Assembly (NCBI RefSeq): GCF_905163445.1 | Contig: NC_053184.1 | Span: forward strand, 12,834,001-12,898,000 | Direction: 5' to 3' | From: Pararge aegeria | Taxonomy: Eukaryota; Arthropoda; Insecta; Lepidoptera; Nymphalidae | DNA: 64,000 bases | Part shown: positions 1 through 13,673 of the stretch, in pieces | How positions within the stretch are numbered: position 1 is the stretch's first letter | How the letters are laid out: each line of letters opens with the position of its first letter | The notes under the pieces: model-generated | Seen by the model: only the letters and a program-made list of their open reading frames with translations | Told to the model about the DNA's origin: nothing | Databases searched by the model: none | Position numbers and translations under genes: made by a program

Positions 1-155
1 TGATAGGAATAAGTAGATGGCCCACCTGATTGTAGGTGGAAATTCACCGTCTATAAATACAGGCGTTGGTGTTAAGCCTGTTGTGCCTGCAATTACACCG
101 GCAACCGCGCCCATCAGACCAGAACACAGCAATACAGCTGAGCGGCAGAAATAAG
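1..155. repeat. Dispersed repeat fragment at the window edge
   Basis: AAGTAGATGGCCCACCTGAT, GTAGGTGGAAATTCACCG and CCAGAACACAGCAATAC form a stretch common in lepidopteran genomes. Related antisense pieces are at 46835-46890 and 16205-16250. Confidence 0.45.
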
Positions 156-299
156 CATGGCGATACTTCCCCGGAAAACTCAGTCACAAAAAACTCTACT
201 CTACGATACGGGGTGAATACCGATATTAACAATATCTATCCGATAAGAAATGTAACTATTAAAAAATTGCACAGCGCAAGTTTTCAGAAGAATTTTGTG

Positions 300-470
300 T
301 AATTGACGCGGGCCGTCGCGTGGCAGGGCATAATTATTGGCCACATATTTGCGTCTAAGCGGCGCTCTACTCGCTGCTGAACAAACTAATCTGAAAATTA
401 CACGCGCACCCGCCTACCCCGCACCCCCCGCCACCTCACCGCGGTGCATGAAGCAGCAAACTGGACGTAA
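300..470. other. GC-rich stretch
   Basis: GACGCGGGCCGTCGCGTGGC and CCCGCACCCCCCGCCACCTC. No ORF of note. Nature unknown. Confidence 0.25.
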
Positions 471-576
471 TGTTAACAAACGGGTTGTTTGTTAAGGTTT
501 ACTGGTTACATATTTTACAGGCTTTAAGTCTAATATTTAAAACCGATAGCAATTACTAATAGGCACATACATTGTT

Positions 577-646
577 GATATCGAGCCTTTACCGGCGAAT
601 TAGCATAACGAACGAAATCGTAACCCGGCGGTAGAGGCTCGATATC
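577..646. repeat. Inverted repeat
   Basis: GATATCGAGCCTTTACCG (577-594) pairs with 629-646 with one mismatch; 34-bp loop. Confidence 0.7.
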
Positions 647-2618
647 ATCACAATTTTCGGAGTTCCGAAGCTGAAGGGCGCCAACAGGACCCTTATAACA
701 AGCCACTGCTGTCCGTAGGTCCGTTTATCCGCAGCAGTATATCATGAACCGCAATAAGTAGAGAATTAATTTTTTTACAGAATGTGTATAAATATTGTCA
801 TTTTTACGAATGAATTTATCAACATCATCTCACTTCAATGCATACATTTTTTATGTAATATGTACGCACCAAAAGTTCCCTCTTTGTGTCTAATTGAATA
901 AAGAAATATTTTACTTTGACTTTTAACTAAGATAACATAATAGTTGACATTTCCCGTAAATTCTTCCGCGTGGATTACGTTTCAAAAAATATTTTAGAAA
1001 CTTGTGTATTGCCTGCCCTGCCTTTTAATAAAAATCTGTTTAGTGGTTTAAACGTCCAAAGGTAACAGACACACAGTTGATTTTGGGTTGTCGAGGAAGG
1101 TTAGGGCCTATTAACCATTAGGAGCCGTATAAAACGAAAAAAAAGTCAGAAAGAAGGCTAAGCGAGAACGTAGTAATAACCTGGGCGCCCGCAGGCCGTT
1201 TGGAATTAATACTTAATCCAATTTCTATTAAATTAAACGACGGTTCAAACCGCGAGGCATATTAGTAAGAAATGAAATAATATTTATATCTATTATTTAA
1301 TTTCTTAGTTATTATATACATGCGTACATACAAAGGTGTTTCCATCTTTTCAGCTATTGTTAAAATTTCAGTTCTCTGGCTTGTCGAACAAATTATTTAA
1401 AATAACTACATCATTTGACCCAAACAGAAACACACGAGAGCAAGTTACCTACACAAGCAAAAATACCTACACTAAATTTCTACAGTATGTGGTGTAAATG
1501 TAACCGATTCCTTGCCTCCTGGGGTTATAGGGTTACATGTTTCAAAAATATTTTACTCGTGTTGTTTTTTTTAAAGGGTAAAATAGAAGAAAACAAACAT
1601 CTTAAAGTATCACAAATCACAGTTTACCACCTGTAACTCTGTAAAGTGATAGTGTGGCAAAGAGGTTATAAATATGTACTAAAGATTATTTCCCCTGGAC
1701 ACTCCTTTAATATTTATCATCTAAATTGATCGGGATGGAAGCAGTTAGATAATTATTAGAGTTGGACGACTGTCGTATTATTGCACCGCCTGTTTCATTT
1801 GCTCATAAAATATTTACGTAATAAAATCCGATAAACGGTCCCACAAAGTAGAAAATCCTTCGTCGTGAGGTCGAGACATTAATTTCAAGCAAGCAATAAA
1901 GGGACAACGAAATGTCTTCACAACGGCTCCGCGGCGGCCCGCGCGGTGATGCTCTTAAACGCTGCTCTATAAATTTCCCAATAAAAACACAGGTCTCATA
2001 ACCGTCACCGCAAAATACACCTTCTGGGGACTAAGTAAAACACACTCATCCGCCGCGGAACTCTAAGCAGAAACGTGCACTTTCGGAAATCACGATTAAC
2101 GAGGAAATAATATACTATGATACAATTTACCTTTCATAAGAGCGACGCGCACGATTTCAGAACGTAATCCCTTAGTTTAAGATTCTTAGTCAAACATCGA
2201 GGTTTGAGAAAATATAATTTTGGGCAATTGATTTTACCTAGGAGATTAACGCTGTGGCTTTGGCCCCGCCGTGTCGTAAAATGTAAGCGAGCCTTATTCA
2301 ATTAAATTTGGCGACATTATAACAATCTCGGCAAGCTCATTTTGAGTTAACGCGCTGTCAACCTCGTTTATTGGCCTGAATTTATGTGCTGAAAAATTAC
2401 CCCTTATTTTTGCTTTTAAATAAACATCTGCGCTTTAACATGGCAAAATAAAATTGTAAGATAAAAGCGACTCGCATAAGATTGATGGTGGAACTGCTTA
2501 TTTTGTAAAGCTACTTCTTATGATTATATCAAATAACGTATGATACATATATACACTAGCTGTTACTCCAGGGTTCGTACAGGGGTAGGTAACCCTAAAT
2601 TTTAATATGTAATTTTAA
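647..2618. other. No gene seen
   Basis: AT-rich intergenic DNA with a small GC-richer patch near 1925-1950. No domain, RNA gene or repeat family recognised. Confidence 0.6.
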
Positions 2619-2916
2619 TCATCATGATCATCATTATATCAACCCATTACCGGGCACGTATCTACTCCAGCAATGAGAAGGGGTTAAGGCAGTAATTCAC
2701 CTCGCTGGCCCAATGTGAATTGGTGGACTCCACACACCTTTGAGAATATTATGGAGAACTATCAAACATGCCAGTTTCCCCACGATGTTTTCCTTCACCG
2801 CGTTCCTTCAAGTGATATTTTATTTTCATGAAACGCAGGTAATTTAGAAATGGTGGGATTCAAATACAGCCGCCCGAAAGTGAAGTCAAAGTCATATCCA
2901 GTGGGCCATCACCGCT
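2619..2916 (-). mobile_element. SINE family B, antisense
   Basis: Begins with ATCATCATGATCATC (the (GAT)n tail in reverse), then CCCATTACCGGGCACGTATC, CACGATGTTTTCCTTCACCG and the tRNA-like head ending near GGGCCATCACCGCTT. Confidence 0.7.
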
Positions 2917-4009
2917 TCAATAACTTTAATTTTAATACTTATTAGTAAAAGCTTAAATATATAATGGCTAAAGTGTGTTTGGTGGTTACGTCTTTCACGC
3001 AGCATCGGAAGACATCAGAGTGGCATCGGCTATTTCGTTTACAAATCTTTACAAAGCTTTTACACGAGATTAACTAGATATTATCATCGGTCGTTCATAA
3101 CCAGGCCCCAGATGTAAATAACAGTGGAATTTCCACGATTGTGTTGATCAGCGGGGCCGCTGAATAGCGTTCTGCTTGTTGATTAATAGCACAGCAACTC
3201 AACAAGCAAACCACATTTCCCGCGTCATTGCAAACAAGAATCATAATCAATGAATTAATTTACCTTTCTAAAATCAATATGAACTCTCTACAATCTTTCG
3301 AAATGCGGTGCTTAATTACTCAATTGGATATCCTATCACAGGTTGGCAATAAGAAATAGATTAAGATCCAAAGGCATACACATTCTCTTTTTTTGTATAC
3401 ATAAGTACAACTCGAGACAAAAGCCGATAAGACAAACGAAAGTGTTCGCGGCAAACTCCTTAAAATAACATAATACCATTACGAACCGTGTTCAAGAAAA
3501 AAGGTTTATTGATTTAAGCCCCAATGACTAGTGGCTTAAAAAGGCCGAGAACGGTCTTAGCTGGCCTTACATTGCTATAGCGAACAAGCATTGTGCCGTA
3601 CCTAAAAATGCGTGCTTATGACATCATCTGCATTCCATATCATTTCCGAATTTCAGTTTCCAAATATTAAATACCTCTTTTCGTTTAGAGTTATTTATTA
3701 GAGTAGAACTTACCCTGGTAGTGTTCAGCTCAAACTTTTCAGTCATCAGTGTTCTTTTCCGTAGAAAAGTTTGACTTCAAATTTTGAAATTCTCATTCAA
3801 ATTTTGAAATACAGTTCGAAAAATTTCGGCTTGGCTCTTTTTCCGCTTCATAAGCTAAGGTTTTTTTTAAGTTCGAGTTACTCCGAACAAAGCTTTCTCC
3901 ATCTCCCGCTGAGTAAATATGAACCCTTGGTAGCCAATCAGGGACATTGATACAGAAGATGCTACGAAGTTTCCCGTACCTACTTAAAAACATCAAAAAT
4001 AAGATTTCT
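2917..4009. other. No gene seen
   Basis: Nothing recognised; short frames only. Confidence 0.6.
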
Positions 4010-4262
4010 ATTGAAGTAAAGAGTTACAAAAAACCAGCCGCACGAAGGAGTGCAAAAAAAACCTTTATGTTGTATAGGAACCCCCTTAAATATTTATTTT
4101 ATATAACAATTCCTAAGAAAGCACTAGAAATACATCATCTATGATAAATTCAACTGTCTATAAAACTATCGCGGTTCATGAGGGGACAGACGGATAGACG
4201 GACGGATTGCGGAGTCTTACTAATAGTGTCCCGTTTTACCCGTTAGGTACGGAACCCTAAGA
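4010..4262. repeat. Dispersed repeat ending GGTACGGAACCCTAA
   Basis: GGAACCCCCTTAAATATTTA, GACAGACGGATAGACGGACG, GCGGAGTCTTACTAATAGTG and GGTACGGAACCCTAA are a block I recognise as very common in lepidopteran genomes. No coding content. Confidence 0.5.
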
Positions 4263-4860
4263 ATGTGGAGGCTTCCACGAGAATCCCAAGGTTTACAGTA
4301 AGGGTGCTTTTGATTATTTGCCACATTCTACGCAATAACAGCGCAGCTCTCTAATAGATAGGCAATTAGGGGGAATATCGATACATGAACAACTAATCGT
4401 TGATAGTGATAATAAAACCCGTTAACTGCCGCAGTTAATTTTATATTATTGTCTAGTATTTTTACATACACTTACGGAGAAATGCGTTTTCAAATCTTGG
4501 CGATAGCGAAAACAATTTTATACCTATGCATTTTAAATTGATATATTTAATGCAGTTAAAATGTTATGCCGATGTTAACTTTAGCGGTAGTAATTTTCAT
4601 AACATTCGGCTGTTAGACCAACCAACTATTTCATAATTTTGGTAAGAGGTCCTAGCAACGTCCTGCCATCACAAAGCACACTGACTACTTTCTGAATGCA
4701 CCCAATAATGCAAAATGCTGCTTCTGTTATTATTTTATTGCATTTTTGAATTTCTCATACATTGCGATTTTCTGCATGGATCTGCTCGGTGAGTCTTTGC
4801 CCTGTCTTTCGTTTCAATACCATTAGAGAGTATGTTCACAGCAGTCATTAATATAATTTT

Positions 4861-4880
4861 AGTAGTAGTAGTAGTAGTAG
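4861..4880. repeat. (GTA)n microsatellite
   Basis: Six to seven GTA units. Confidence 0.8.
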
Positions 4881-7800
4881 AGCTTCTCATCTTATGTATT
4901 TCTGGCACATGAGGCTTAACTGCCATGCCTAAAGTTAATGGGCACAGTGATACTTTGTAGGACAAGTACCTCAGGTGCCCTGTAAAGTGGTGCTCTGTTT
5001 ATCAAGTGAGCAATCTGCTTGATCCGACAATTGTGATAAGTGTGCGAAATAAAGTTAAAGACACGGTTATCGCTCCGTATTCATCTCAAGATAAAAATTG
5101 ATTGCTAAGTAGTAAAATTATGTTTGAAAAGATCAACAGGTGATTTTCTTTACGAACTCTTCTCTGAAAAATCTGTCTTCCGAACCGGTGGTAGAGTCAC
5201 CAGAAACAGACTGATTTGACGGTTCCAAAAAATGCTTATATTAGGTATACTTGAAATAAAAGAAATGTGGATTTCATATCCAATTTTTGTTTGGTAAAGC
5301 TGTTCATTTTAATGATGATGAATCAGTTGTTATAGTATATACAGAGTCTAGACTGAGTTATCTACTGAAAATTGCTCGCCAATGATACGTTTTAGAATCC
5401 ATACGACACGAATTTCCACCGTATTTCCGTAATAGCCCATCGCTGAGCTTATTACCTGATGCCATCTATTGAGAACGGCTTTACAGAGGCATCCCGAATG
5501 GGTTGTAGTTCGTTCTAAAGCTAATATAGTTGCAGCTTATTTTATTTTCCATTTTCATACCTGCGACGTTGCCTGCTAGTTGTTACAGGCTAATGTTTCA
5601 TAAAATACTTACCTCTACGAGCGTTCAACGGTTTCTATTTTTATATGCAATAAAGCTTGGATATAACCTTTTTTAAAAGATCTTTGTGAAATTCTTATTA
5701 TATTTTTATCTAGCTGCTCCTCGCGGATATGCTTGAATAAGTTATAAGCTGGTTGTAACCATTACAAATCTCTACATTGTTAAACACTTACGGCTTTAGG
5801 TTTCTGAGTAAACGTGCAGCGCCATGACGTTTACCTGTCATATTTGTACGGAGTTGTAAAATCATCCATATAAAATAACAGACAAAGAACTTAGACTGCA
5901 CATCACTTCACAAAATAAGACGACATATTAAACAATATAATTGGTTGCTTCTATTGACTCTTATTGTTTTTAAATCACTAAAATACTTGCTAAACTTCAT
6001 CAACAGAATCAGTTTTTTTATCATAAATAAACCAAAACAGTCAAAAACAAGTTTAAAATAATTCCGAAAAATATTTAATATAAAACAGCGTTATTAAACA
6101 TGCGATACATTCTTTTCGCTCTTCCGCCAAACTTTTCTTTATAAAAACAAAATTAGGTATTCAATTTAAGTTATTTTGTAGGAAGTTTTGTTTAGGCTCA
6201 GGTTTGAAACAGCTTGTAACTTATTAAGTGTAGTAAATACTAATTAAAGTGTTGCCAAGTTTGGCAGTTGTTTTGTTCTCGCGGTCAGACGACGGCAACT
6301 AGCTAGCCCAACTGCAAACTTCCATCCCTCGAGCCGAAGTTGTGCACTAAGAAAATTATTCTACAAAACAGCCCCTTACACCGGACACCTTTCGCTTTGT
6401 ATTCCATAGACTGTATCTCGCTTTGCATATGAAATTAAGGCTTAAGGACAATTTGCAAATAGATAGTGTTCCGACGGTAAAGGTTACGTTAAGAAGTCTG
6501 CTGGTTTGCAGGAGACGAACCGGACACAATTACAGGCGACAATCGGTATGGCTGACCGTTTCAACCGGTAGAATATAAGCTTTTATACTTAATGGGAAAG
6601 CTCTTTCATTATCGTGATCCGGCTACGATTCCCCTTGGCTGACCACTGCTCTCTTTACTTTCAAACTCTATAATACCCATTGTAGCACTTAGAGCTTTCC
6701 AACTTAATTGATAATAAACTGTGCTACACTTAACTTTAATATTACACGTATTATGAAATTATTATTATTTGATTATATCACCACTTTGAACATGTTTTTA
6801 TTTATAGATGTTCCACTGAAGCGTCGCACCCCTATCTATCTCAATTTATTTATCTTTATAACAAGATTGTTGTTTTATTGTTTATTGTTATTAGGTACAT
6901 AAAACAGGTAATAACTAAAAGTAGATCTAAATATAAGTAATAACAAGATAAAGAAGATTAATTTACGATAACAATTTTACTAAGTAAATTTAAAGGTTTG
7001 AGCTAAAATATAAATCGAATGTGACAAACAGCGATATTTGAGAAATTGGATTCGATTAATTCGAAATCAAAAGCTCTCTAGACTATTATTTATTAGTTGA
7101 TAGAATTTAACTTTAATTCATTCAATAATTTTATTAATGTCTCCTAAAATGTAAATTCTTGCAATAAAATTACATTTTGTTTGGCAATTAATTAAATAAT
7201 TGAAAAAACTTAATTTAACTTAAAAAAAAATTACATCACTCAAGTATGACATTAAATGGTTTTGTATCTTGTACAATTACAGTGTAATTTGTCCATTGGT
7301 TTTACAGGTATTTTTATTCAAACTCTATTTATGAGAATGGTTTTAAGTGACAAGAAGTGAATTTTTAACTTGTTTTAATATCGCCAATATAGATCGCATC
7401 TACACTTATGAAAACATCTTCGGTTTATGCTCACGTATTCTTAGGCAGCCGCAATCCTAGTTTTATTGTGGGCTCCGTGAAAGCCAATACACATCGTGGA
7501 GTGGTTAATGCGCCGACCGTAATATCAATAAAGAGGGTGGAAGAGGGGCGTCCTCCAGGTGTCGCCTCCGCGTAGACTTTCTTCCGATACTTAAAATATG
7601 GCGTGTCATCTTCTCTGATCCGGTTACTCGTTGTACAAAGAGATTTGTCCCGCGATTGTTTCGGAAAAGACATTTTTGTAATCCGACGCTTATATATTTG
7701 CACTATAAATAAGGCAATACGGAAAATTCATCTTATTATTTATTTATTTAATGAAATACAATATTTATATACTTACAAGATAGATATGGAATCAGGTTTG

Positions 7801-8357
7801 GTAATTCGATTTGCAAACAAATCTTAGGTAAAAATGGTTTAGTTGTTATACGAGACCGCTAGTTTAAAACGCATGCCATATGATTTCCAAGTTTTATTAC
7901 GATACATTTCGTTTTCTTTTTTATGCCAAGTTTTTATTTGCTTATTTTAAATGCGTGTGAACGATGCGATTTCACCCTCTCTAAAAGGGTGATAAAAGCT
8001 TGCAATGTCAACACCCTGTATAAAAGTAATCTCAACTGTTTTCCTTTTTCTCTCAACCTACCGCCTAAATATTCCACTTGAATATGATTACACGTTTTAC
8101 CAACATAACAAACTATTTATAGAACATTATATAAAAAAGAGGTTCTTTATTAGTTCATCATGCTGACTTCCAATATACTTTTGCAATGTGTTAAGAAAAA
8201 TCTACTGTTTTAACAATTTAAATTGGTAAAAAATACCAGCACATATTATGTTAGTAGCCTTATTTTATGCTCACTTCATTTAATTACATTTCCAAATATC
8301 GATTATGGACACGGACACTTTCTTATAAAGACTGACCACATAATATCTTGTGTGTAA

Positions 8358-8398
8358 TTTATATATATATATATATAAATATATATATATATATTTTA
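8358..8398. repeat. (TA)n microsatellite
   Basis: Two TA runs separated by AAAT. Confidence 0.8.
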
Positions 8399-9124
8399 TT
8401 TCGTAACGAAGCCATTGAACTAACTTACATTATAATGGATATTCCCCTACAAGTATTTTTCGAAAGGTTCCATATACTTTACATAGAAATACTAAAAATG
8501 CATCTATAATACTTTACAATTCATTTTATCTTTTCCCTCGATAGCCATTTCACCGCAACTGAACCCGAATCACTTGAAATTCGTAGCTGTCAGATTTAAA
8601 TTCGAACTATTGCTGCAACGCCCACTGACACCAGTCAGTTACGGGAACAACCTGTCGATGCTTGTACAATGTATCTCACCTGAATTAACATGCAACCTCT
8701 GGCTTCGTTCTGACTGATCTTTCAGGGTTTAATTTTCAAAACTGTAAATGCGACAAGCTTGATAATACTTGTACACCTGGGAATAAAATTCCTGACAGAA
8801 GATAGGGATATAATATGTACTGTTTAAATGGTTCGATTTGAATAAATTCCCTCGTTTTTTTAAATAGATCGTTTGATGTCGATGCCGCTCTGTTAATTAT
8901 TTTTTTTGATTTGCAAGTATTCATTGGTGCCACTTTAATTTTGGAGATAGAGTACGGAACACGTTCACGGATAACCAGAGTGCAATAGTTAATTACATAC
9001 GCACACACTAATTCTAAATATGAAAGTATTATAAGTAATGAGCAGTTGTAGTAGGTCAATAGCAAATTGATACAAGTTGAGTTTTCTTAAATCATCATTC
9101 AAATGATCATCCCCTGCCTCTATA

Positions 9125-9150
9125 GGCTGTGACATCTATATGTCACAGCC
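9125..9150. repeat. Short perfect hairpin
   Basis: GGCTGTGACAT and ATGTCACAGCC with a 4-nt loop. Confidence 0.6.
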
Positions 9151-10179
9151 GAGCACAAATGAAGTATACTAGAAATACTAGAACATATCATATAATATGT
9201 CAGTCAAAATAAAAAACCCAAAAAAGGTCAACCCTTACTTATTGTACTGACTTGACATCATATTATTTACACTGACACATACTCGTATATAAACGTACAC
9301 TTGAGACCGTGTGTGGAATTTTTTAAATATTTTTTATTTATTTTCGGTTGCCATACCGATCCGTGACCCTATTTGACCTTAAACCGCAATAATTATTTTT
9401 AATATATTTATACAGTTAATTCTCTGGAGTATTGAGTTTATTAAAACAATGTGCAACAAAAGGGTTCCATTATACATTATTGTAATACCTCATCGGCGTA
9501 GTAACCCATTTCCAACGTGCCTTTTATAAGTATACTTCAAGATATATCAAAATAGTACTGCAAGTACGGAACTTATCAAAACAATAGCGGGTGCGCGATA
9601 TTAACTGAGTGAAAGCAACAAATATCAATTGAATTGAACAATTGAACCTCGCAAATACCCGTAAGTGCGCAAGTTTTGCTCCCCGACAAGGTCCGACTTT
9701 CAGCAATAATGCACCTAATAGGTAACTTTAGCTTTCTTTTGAATATTTGTTTTTTAACGGGTTTATTGTTTATTTCCAGTTATAAAGTATTTAACAGTGT
9801 AAAAAACATGCTGCTTACGCATTTTTACACGAATACCTTGCGACTTGAACGAAAGTGCCTTCTAGTGAACAAAAAATCTCATGTGAATAATTTTAAAATG
9901 TAGAAAATGGAACAAACTCTTGATTCTATGATACCTACTATTGTCAGCCACTTGATTATGCACGTGCGCGTAGATTTTCTTGGGCATGAGTGTAGTACGG
10001 GGCGCATTATTAGACTTCTTAAAAAGCATTTTATGCCACCCTAATTTGTTTTTTTTTTACTTCTTCTTCTGAGTCTTTTTCCTTTGTTTGTAAGCTTATA
10101 CTTTGCATGATATAATGATTGATATATTTTTTAATTTGGTTACATTTAACATTATAGTCTTAAGTTTTTTTTTTCTCCT

Positions 10180-10312
10180 TTCCTTTGTTGGGTTGCTTGG
10201 CAGAGCTCGCTTTTTAGCGATAAGGCCGGCCATTTTACCTGTGTGGTAAATATAGTGTTTTTTTTGTTTATAATTTCATACTGTTAGGTGTACAATAAAG
10301 TGAATTTTCATT
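10180..10312 (+). mobile_element. LINE 3' end
   Basis: CTCGCTTTTTAGCGATAAGG, a CCGGCCATTTTACC segment and TGTACAATAAAGTGAATTTT form the typical 3' terminus of a common lepidopteran LINE, with AATAAA near the end. The coding part is absent. Confidence 0.6.
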
Positions 10313-13300
10313 TCATTTTACTATTACTTAAATATGGCAATGACTTATTAGGGATTTATATCAACGATATAAGTATTTTGTAAGGATTTTCTACGGCATT
10401 ATGGCGCTTGTAACCAGTGACTTAGAATGTTGTATGTCCACCTAGTGGTGTTCACCACTCCAGAACTATGATCCCAACGTCTTTCGATCCTTTGAGCTAA
10501 ACATCCATTGACATTCAGTGTCGAAACTATATGTTGAAGTTGAAATTCGCATTTCTGATTTGCTCAGAACATATACTCGTAGCTATCCATTGCCTACTGA
10601 CAGGCTCTCGACGTTCTGTCAAGCCCATATTAAGCGAGTTTTCGACGATGTTTATGACAGTTTTTAAATATGAAGTCCGAGTATAACTGTTACGCCAAAT
10701 CACAATATCACGGTATTTAATGAGAGACCAAATAGAACCGCTTAAAAATAACCCGGCTACATCCAATTTAAGTTTAATTTTCAAACCATAAATTCAGTTT
10801 AGCTTCCCGGAGCGGTGCGGGATTGAGTCGTTGACTCTCCGCGAAATTGCAGCGTACATTTTTATCCCTTTGTTGTAGTTGAGAAATTTAAGAGATCCCT
10901 TTTAGTCTTTGTAATTTTGTTACTCGTTTTGATTGTTCCACCAATGAAGCGTTGCGGTTGAGAGACCCGATATTGTTACATTTAAAAGGCTTAAAATACT
11001 GCGGTCTATTAAAGTATTTTTGATTACAAATAAACAATGGGTATTTATAGTATAACGAAGAAAATGTTTTGTTTACCTTTTATCTGTTATAAGCAGGTAT
11101 TTTAATAATAGTAATTACGATCTGCCTTCTTAGCTCGTTCCGCTAGATTTAGGTTCACGAGGTCCTTTATTTTGCGACCAGGAGGTCATCAACTTTCAGT
11201 ATTGTCATCAATCGACAGCCATCAAAGTTAAGCCAGAATCTTAAATATCGCGACTGAAATTTACAAAAAAATCGTTCCAATTTTCAAGAACACTGCTTTC
11301 CAGCGACTACTGAGCGACCCTAAAATTCAAAAATACGATGTAGGCACAATGCAAGTGATTTTCCATAAATGAATACTTATCACAGTTTTCTCACGGTTTA
11401 TATATACATACTTCTTTTCTATCAGAATAAATAATATCCTTCCCTCGTAAGATTAATTTACTACAATAAAAAAATTTATTTTTCAAAAAATAACTTTAAT
11501 TGCATATCTACAATTTCAAAGACATCTTTATCTTCCTTGTTAAAAATTATGCGGAAGTTCTATAAACAAACCTTCTGCTGAACACCAAATATTTTTGGAT
11601 TATAACGCTATAAAAAGCTTTGTTAATCATTATAATGTCATTCATATCAGGAGTAACCCATTGGTACCAGTATATAATTCGATTTATTTAAAAGGAAGAA
11701 ATTTAACCTGAATACAAATATACCTACTTGAAAGATAAGCTCTAAGATGATGAAAAATTTAATCCCTTTTCACAACAAGGCTTCCATATCGAAAACAGCC
11801 TGTCAATCTTTCAGGAAATTTTTACCAATATCTAACTTAAGAAAAAGGAATTCACGGTGTTTATTTAAAGGTAAATTGTTGCCTACACATTATTTTGAAA
11901 ATATTATAGGTACCTGGTATATTCTGTTACTTTCGGATTGTACTATAGAAACTTTTATCCACGCAAGCCTCGATATTGTTTTGAATCTGTGCATTTGATT
12001 TTGTATTTATTTAAATAAAAAAAATCCTTCTGTTGTAACGAAGTTCCTTATCGTTACTAACAGTAGGTTTTACTAGTAGAAATCATCACGTAATGAAAAA
12101 TAGTTTTGCCTCATCCATGCGTGTCGTTCAGTGACGGTAGCTGGGATATTAGAGTCGAGCTCAGGCCGCCATACTTGTTTAATTCATGTGTCACAAATAA
12201 CTAAATTTATGCAACATTTTCTGATGGTCACTTCATAGTTGGCGCACAATTTTTTTTAATTGATATATAGTTATATAAGACCGCTCAAGTAAAATGCACT
12301 TGCTGTTTCATTGGAAGATTCAGTCCAATTAGACCGGACTGGGTGTTTGAATGCCAAGAAAGTTAAGTGTTATCATAAAAATGTGACGACATTTGAGTTA
12401 TGGCTATAGTTCATAAGAATAATTTGGTTCTACGCAGCATCGTATCGACCGAATCGTTTGTACCGGTACCGTTAGGGACTTTACTCATAACGCTACGCGA
12501 TACAGAAATGCATCGATTGTTGCTATCAGTCAGATGTTGCGTATGCTTACGTTTGCGATATTTTTTTAAATGTGCATGTGCTCTCGGTCTTTCGTTGGTG
12601 ACGTAAATCGTTCGGATTACTCTCCAATTATTTATTGACTTCGGCTTTACTTAAATTAATTACACATACACTTTACATCTTTTTTACTTTAGATTGCGAC
12701 GCGGACACTCAGTAATTTGTGCTCAGGAAATTATTCTATTGTTGGCTGGCAGGCAGAAATGTCCGTAGCTGGGCAGTATTTCGCCTCATAGCAGAACAAC
12801 TACCTGTTTACTTCGAATAGACTGCCTTAGAAAGAAACATATTTCTGATTCAACTTTACGCATATCAATAATAGTATTTAAGCAATATGTATGCAAGTAT
12901 TTTAGATATGTCATAGCTCATACAATTAGAACTGACAATCGATTTAATATCGCTCGCAACGCAAAGTATCGCAAATAAACTCTTGTTAAAAAAAATTTTA
13001 AAAGCGAATATTATAGAACTAAAATTTTAATTTTTCCTGAATAATGCTTCGATAAATTAATATAAATTCCTGTGAAATGTAAAGCGATTTGCGAAACGAT
13101 TGCATATTAATGGAAACTGTCTCGCGTCGCAGTACGTTATAATACACATGAGTTAGCATCCGCTGCATTCACAAGGTGACATTTAAATATGAATAGGTAT
13201 GTCGTCTCGAGTCGTCTAATAAGCTGTGATTTTTCCGCGCATCTGATCCTGAACTCTACGTACTAACAGAAGCGAAGCAATCAAAGACGTGTTATACACG

Positions 13301-13404
13301 AGTCACGGCACTAACGAACATAATCTTACTTTGCATCATTTCTATTTTGTACTCGATATTTTACATTTTAATCCGTTATCTTCTAACGTTCTGTTATTCC
13401 TTTT
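10313..13404. other. No gene seen
   Basis: AT-rich; short frames near 11747 and 12400 have no coding signature. No repeat family recognised. Confidence 0.55.
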
Positions 13405-13673
13405 TCATCATAACAACTCATTACCAGCCAACTACAGCTCTCCTCCCACAATGAGAAGGGGGTTAAGTCTGCAGTCCACCACGCTAGCCTAGTGCGAATT
13501 TGTGGCCACAACAAACCTTTGATAAACATTACGGAGAACTCTCAGGCATGCAGGTTTTTTCACAATGTTTTCTTTCACCATTAGCCATATAGAAAAGTGA
13601 AAGGTGAAAGGAAAGTTAAAGGTACTCGGTCCTCCGAAAGTGAATACGAAATCCTAACCACTGGGCTATATTA
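13405..13673 (-). mobile_element. SINE family B, antisense
   Basis: CTCATTACCAGCCAACTACA, CCCACAATGAGAAGGGGG, CACAATGTTTTCTTTCACC and a decayed head (CACTGGGCTATA). Same layout as 2619-2916. Confidence 0.65.

Larger units (their letters stand above)
4263..10179. other. No gene seen
   Basis: About 6 kb of AT-rich DNA. Contains the GTA and TA microsatellites and the hairpin at 9125. The 90-codon minus frame at 7431-7703 has somewhat balanced composition but no recognisable domain. Confidence 0.55.

Noticed and set aside
4861..4880. Possible coding trinucleotide repeat
   Set aside because: No supported gene around it; treated as a microsatellite.
7431..7703. 90-codon minus frame
   Set aside because: No recognisable family or splice context; composition alone is not enough.
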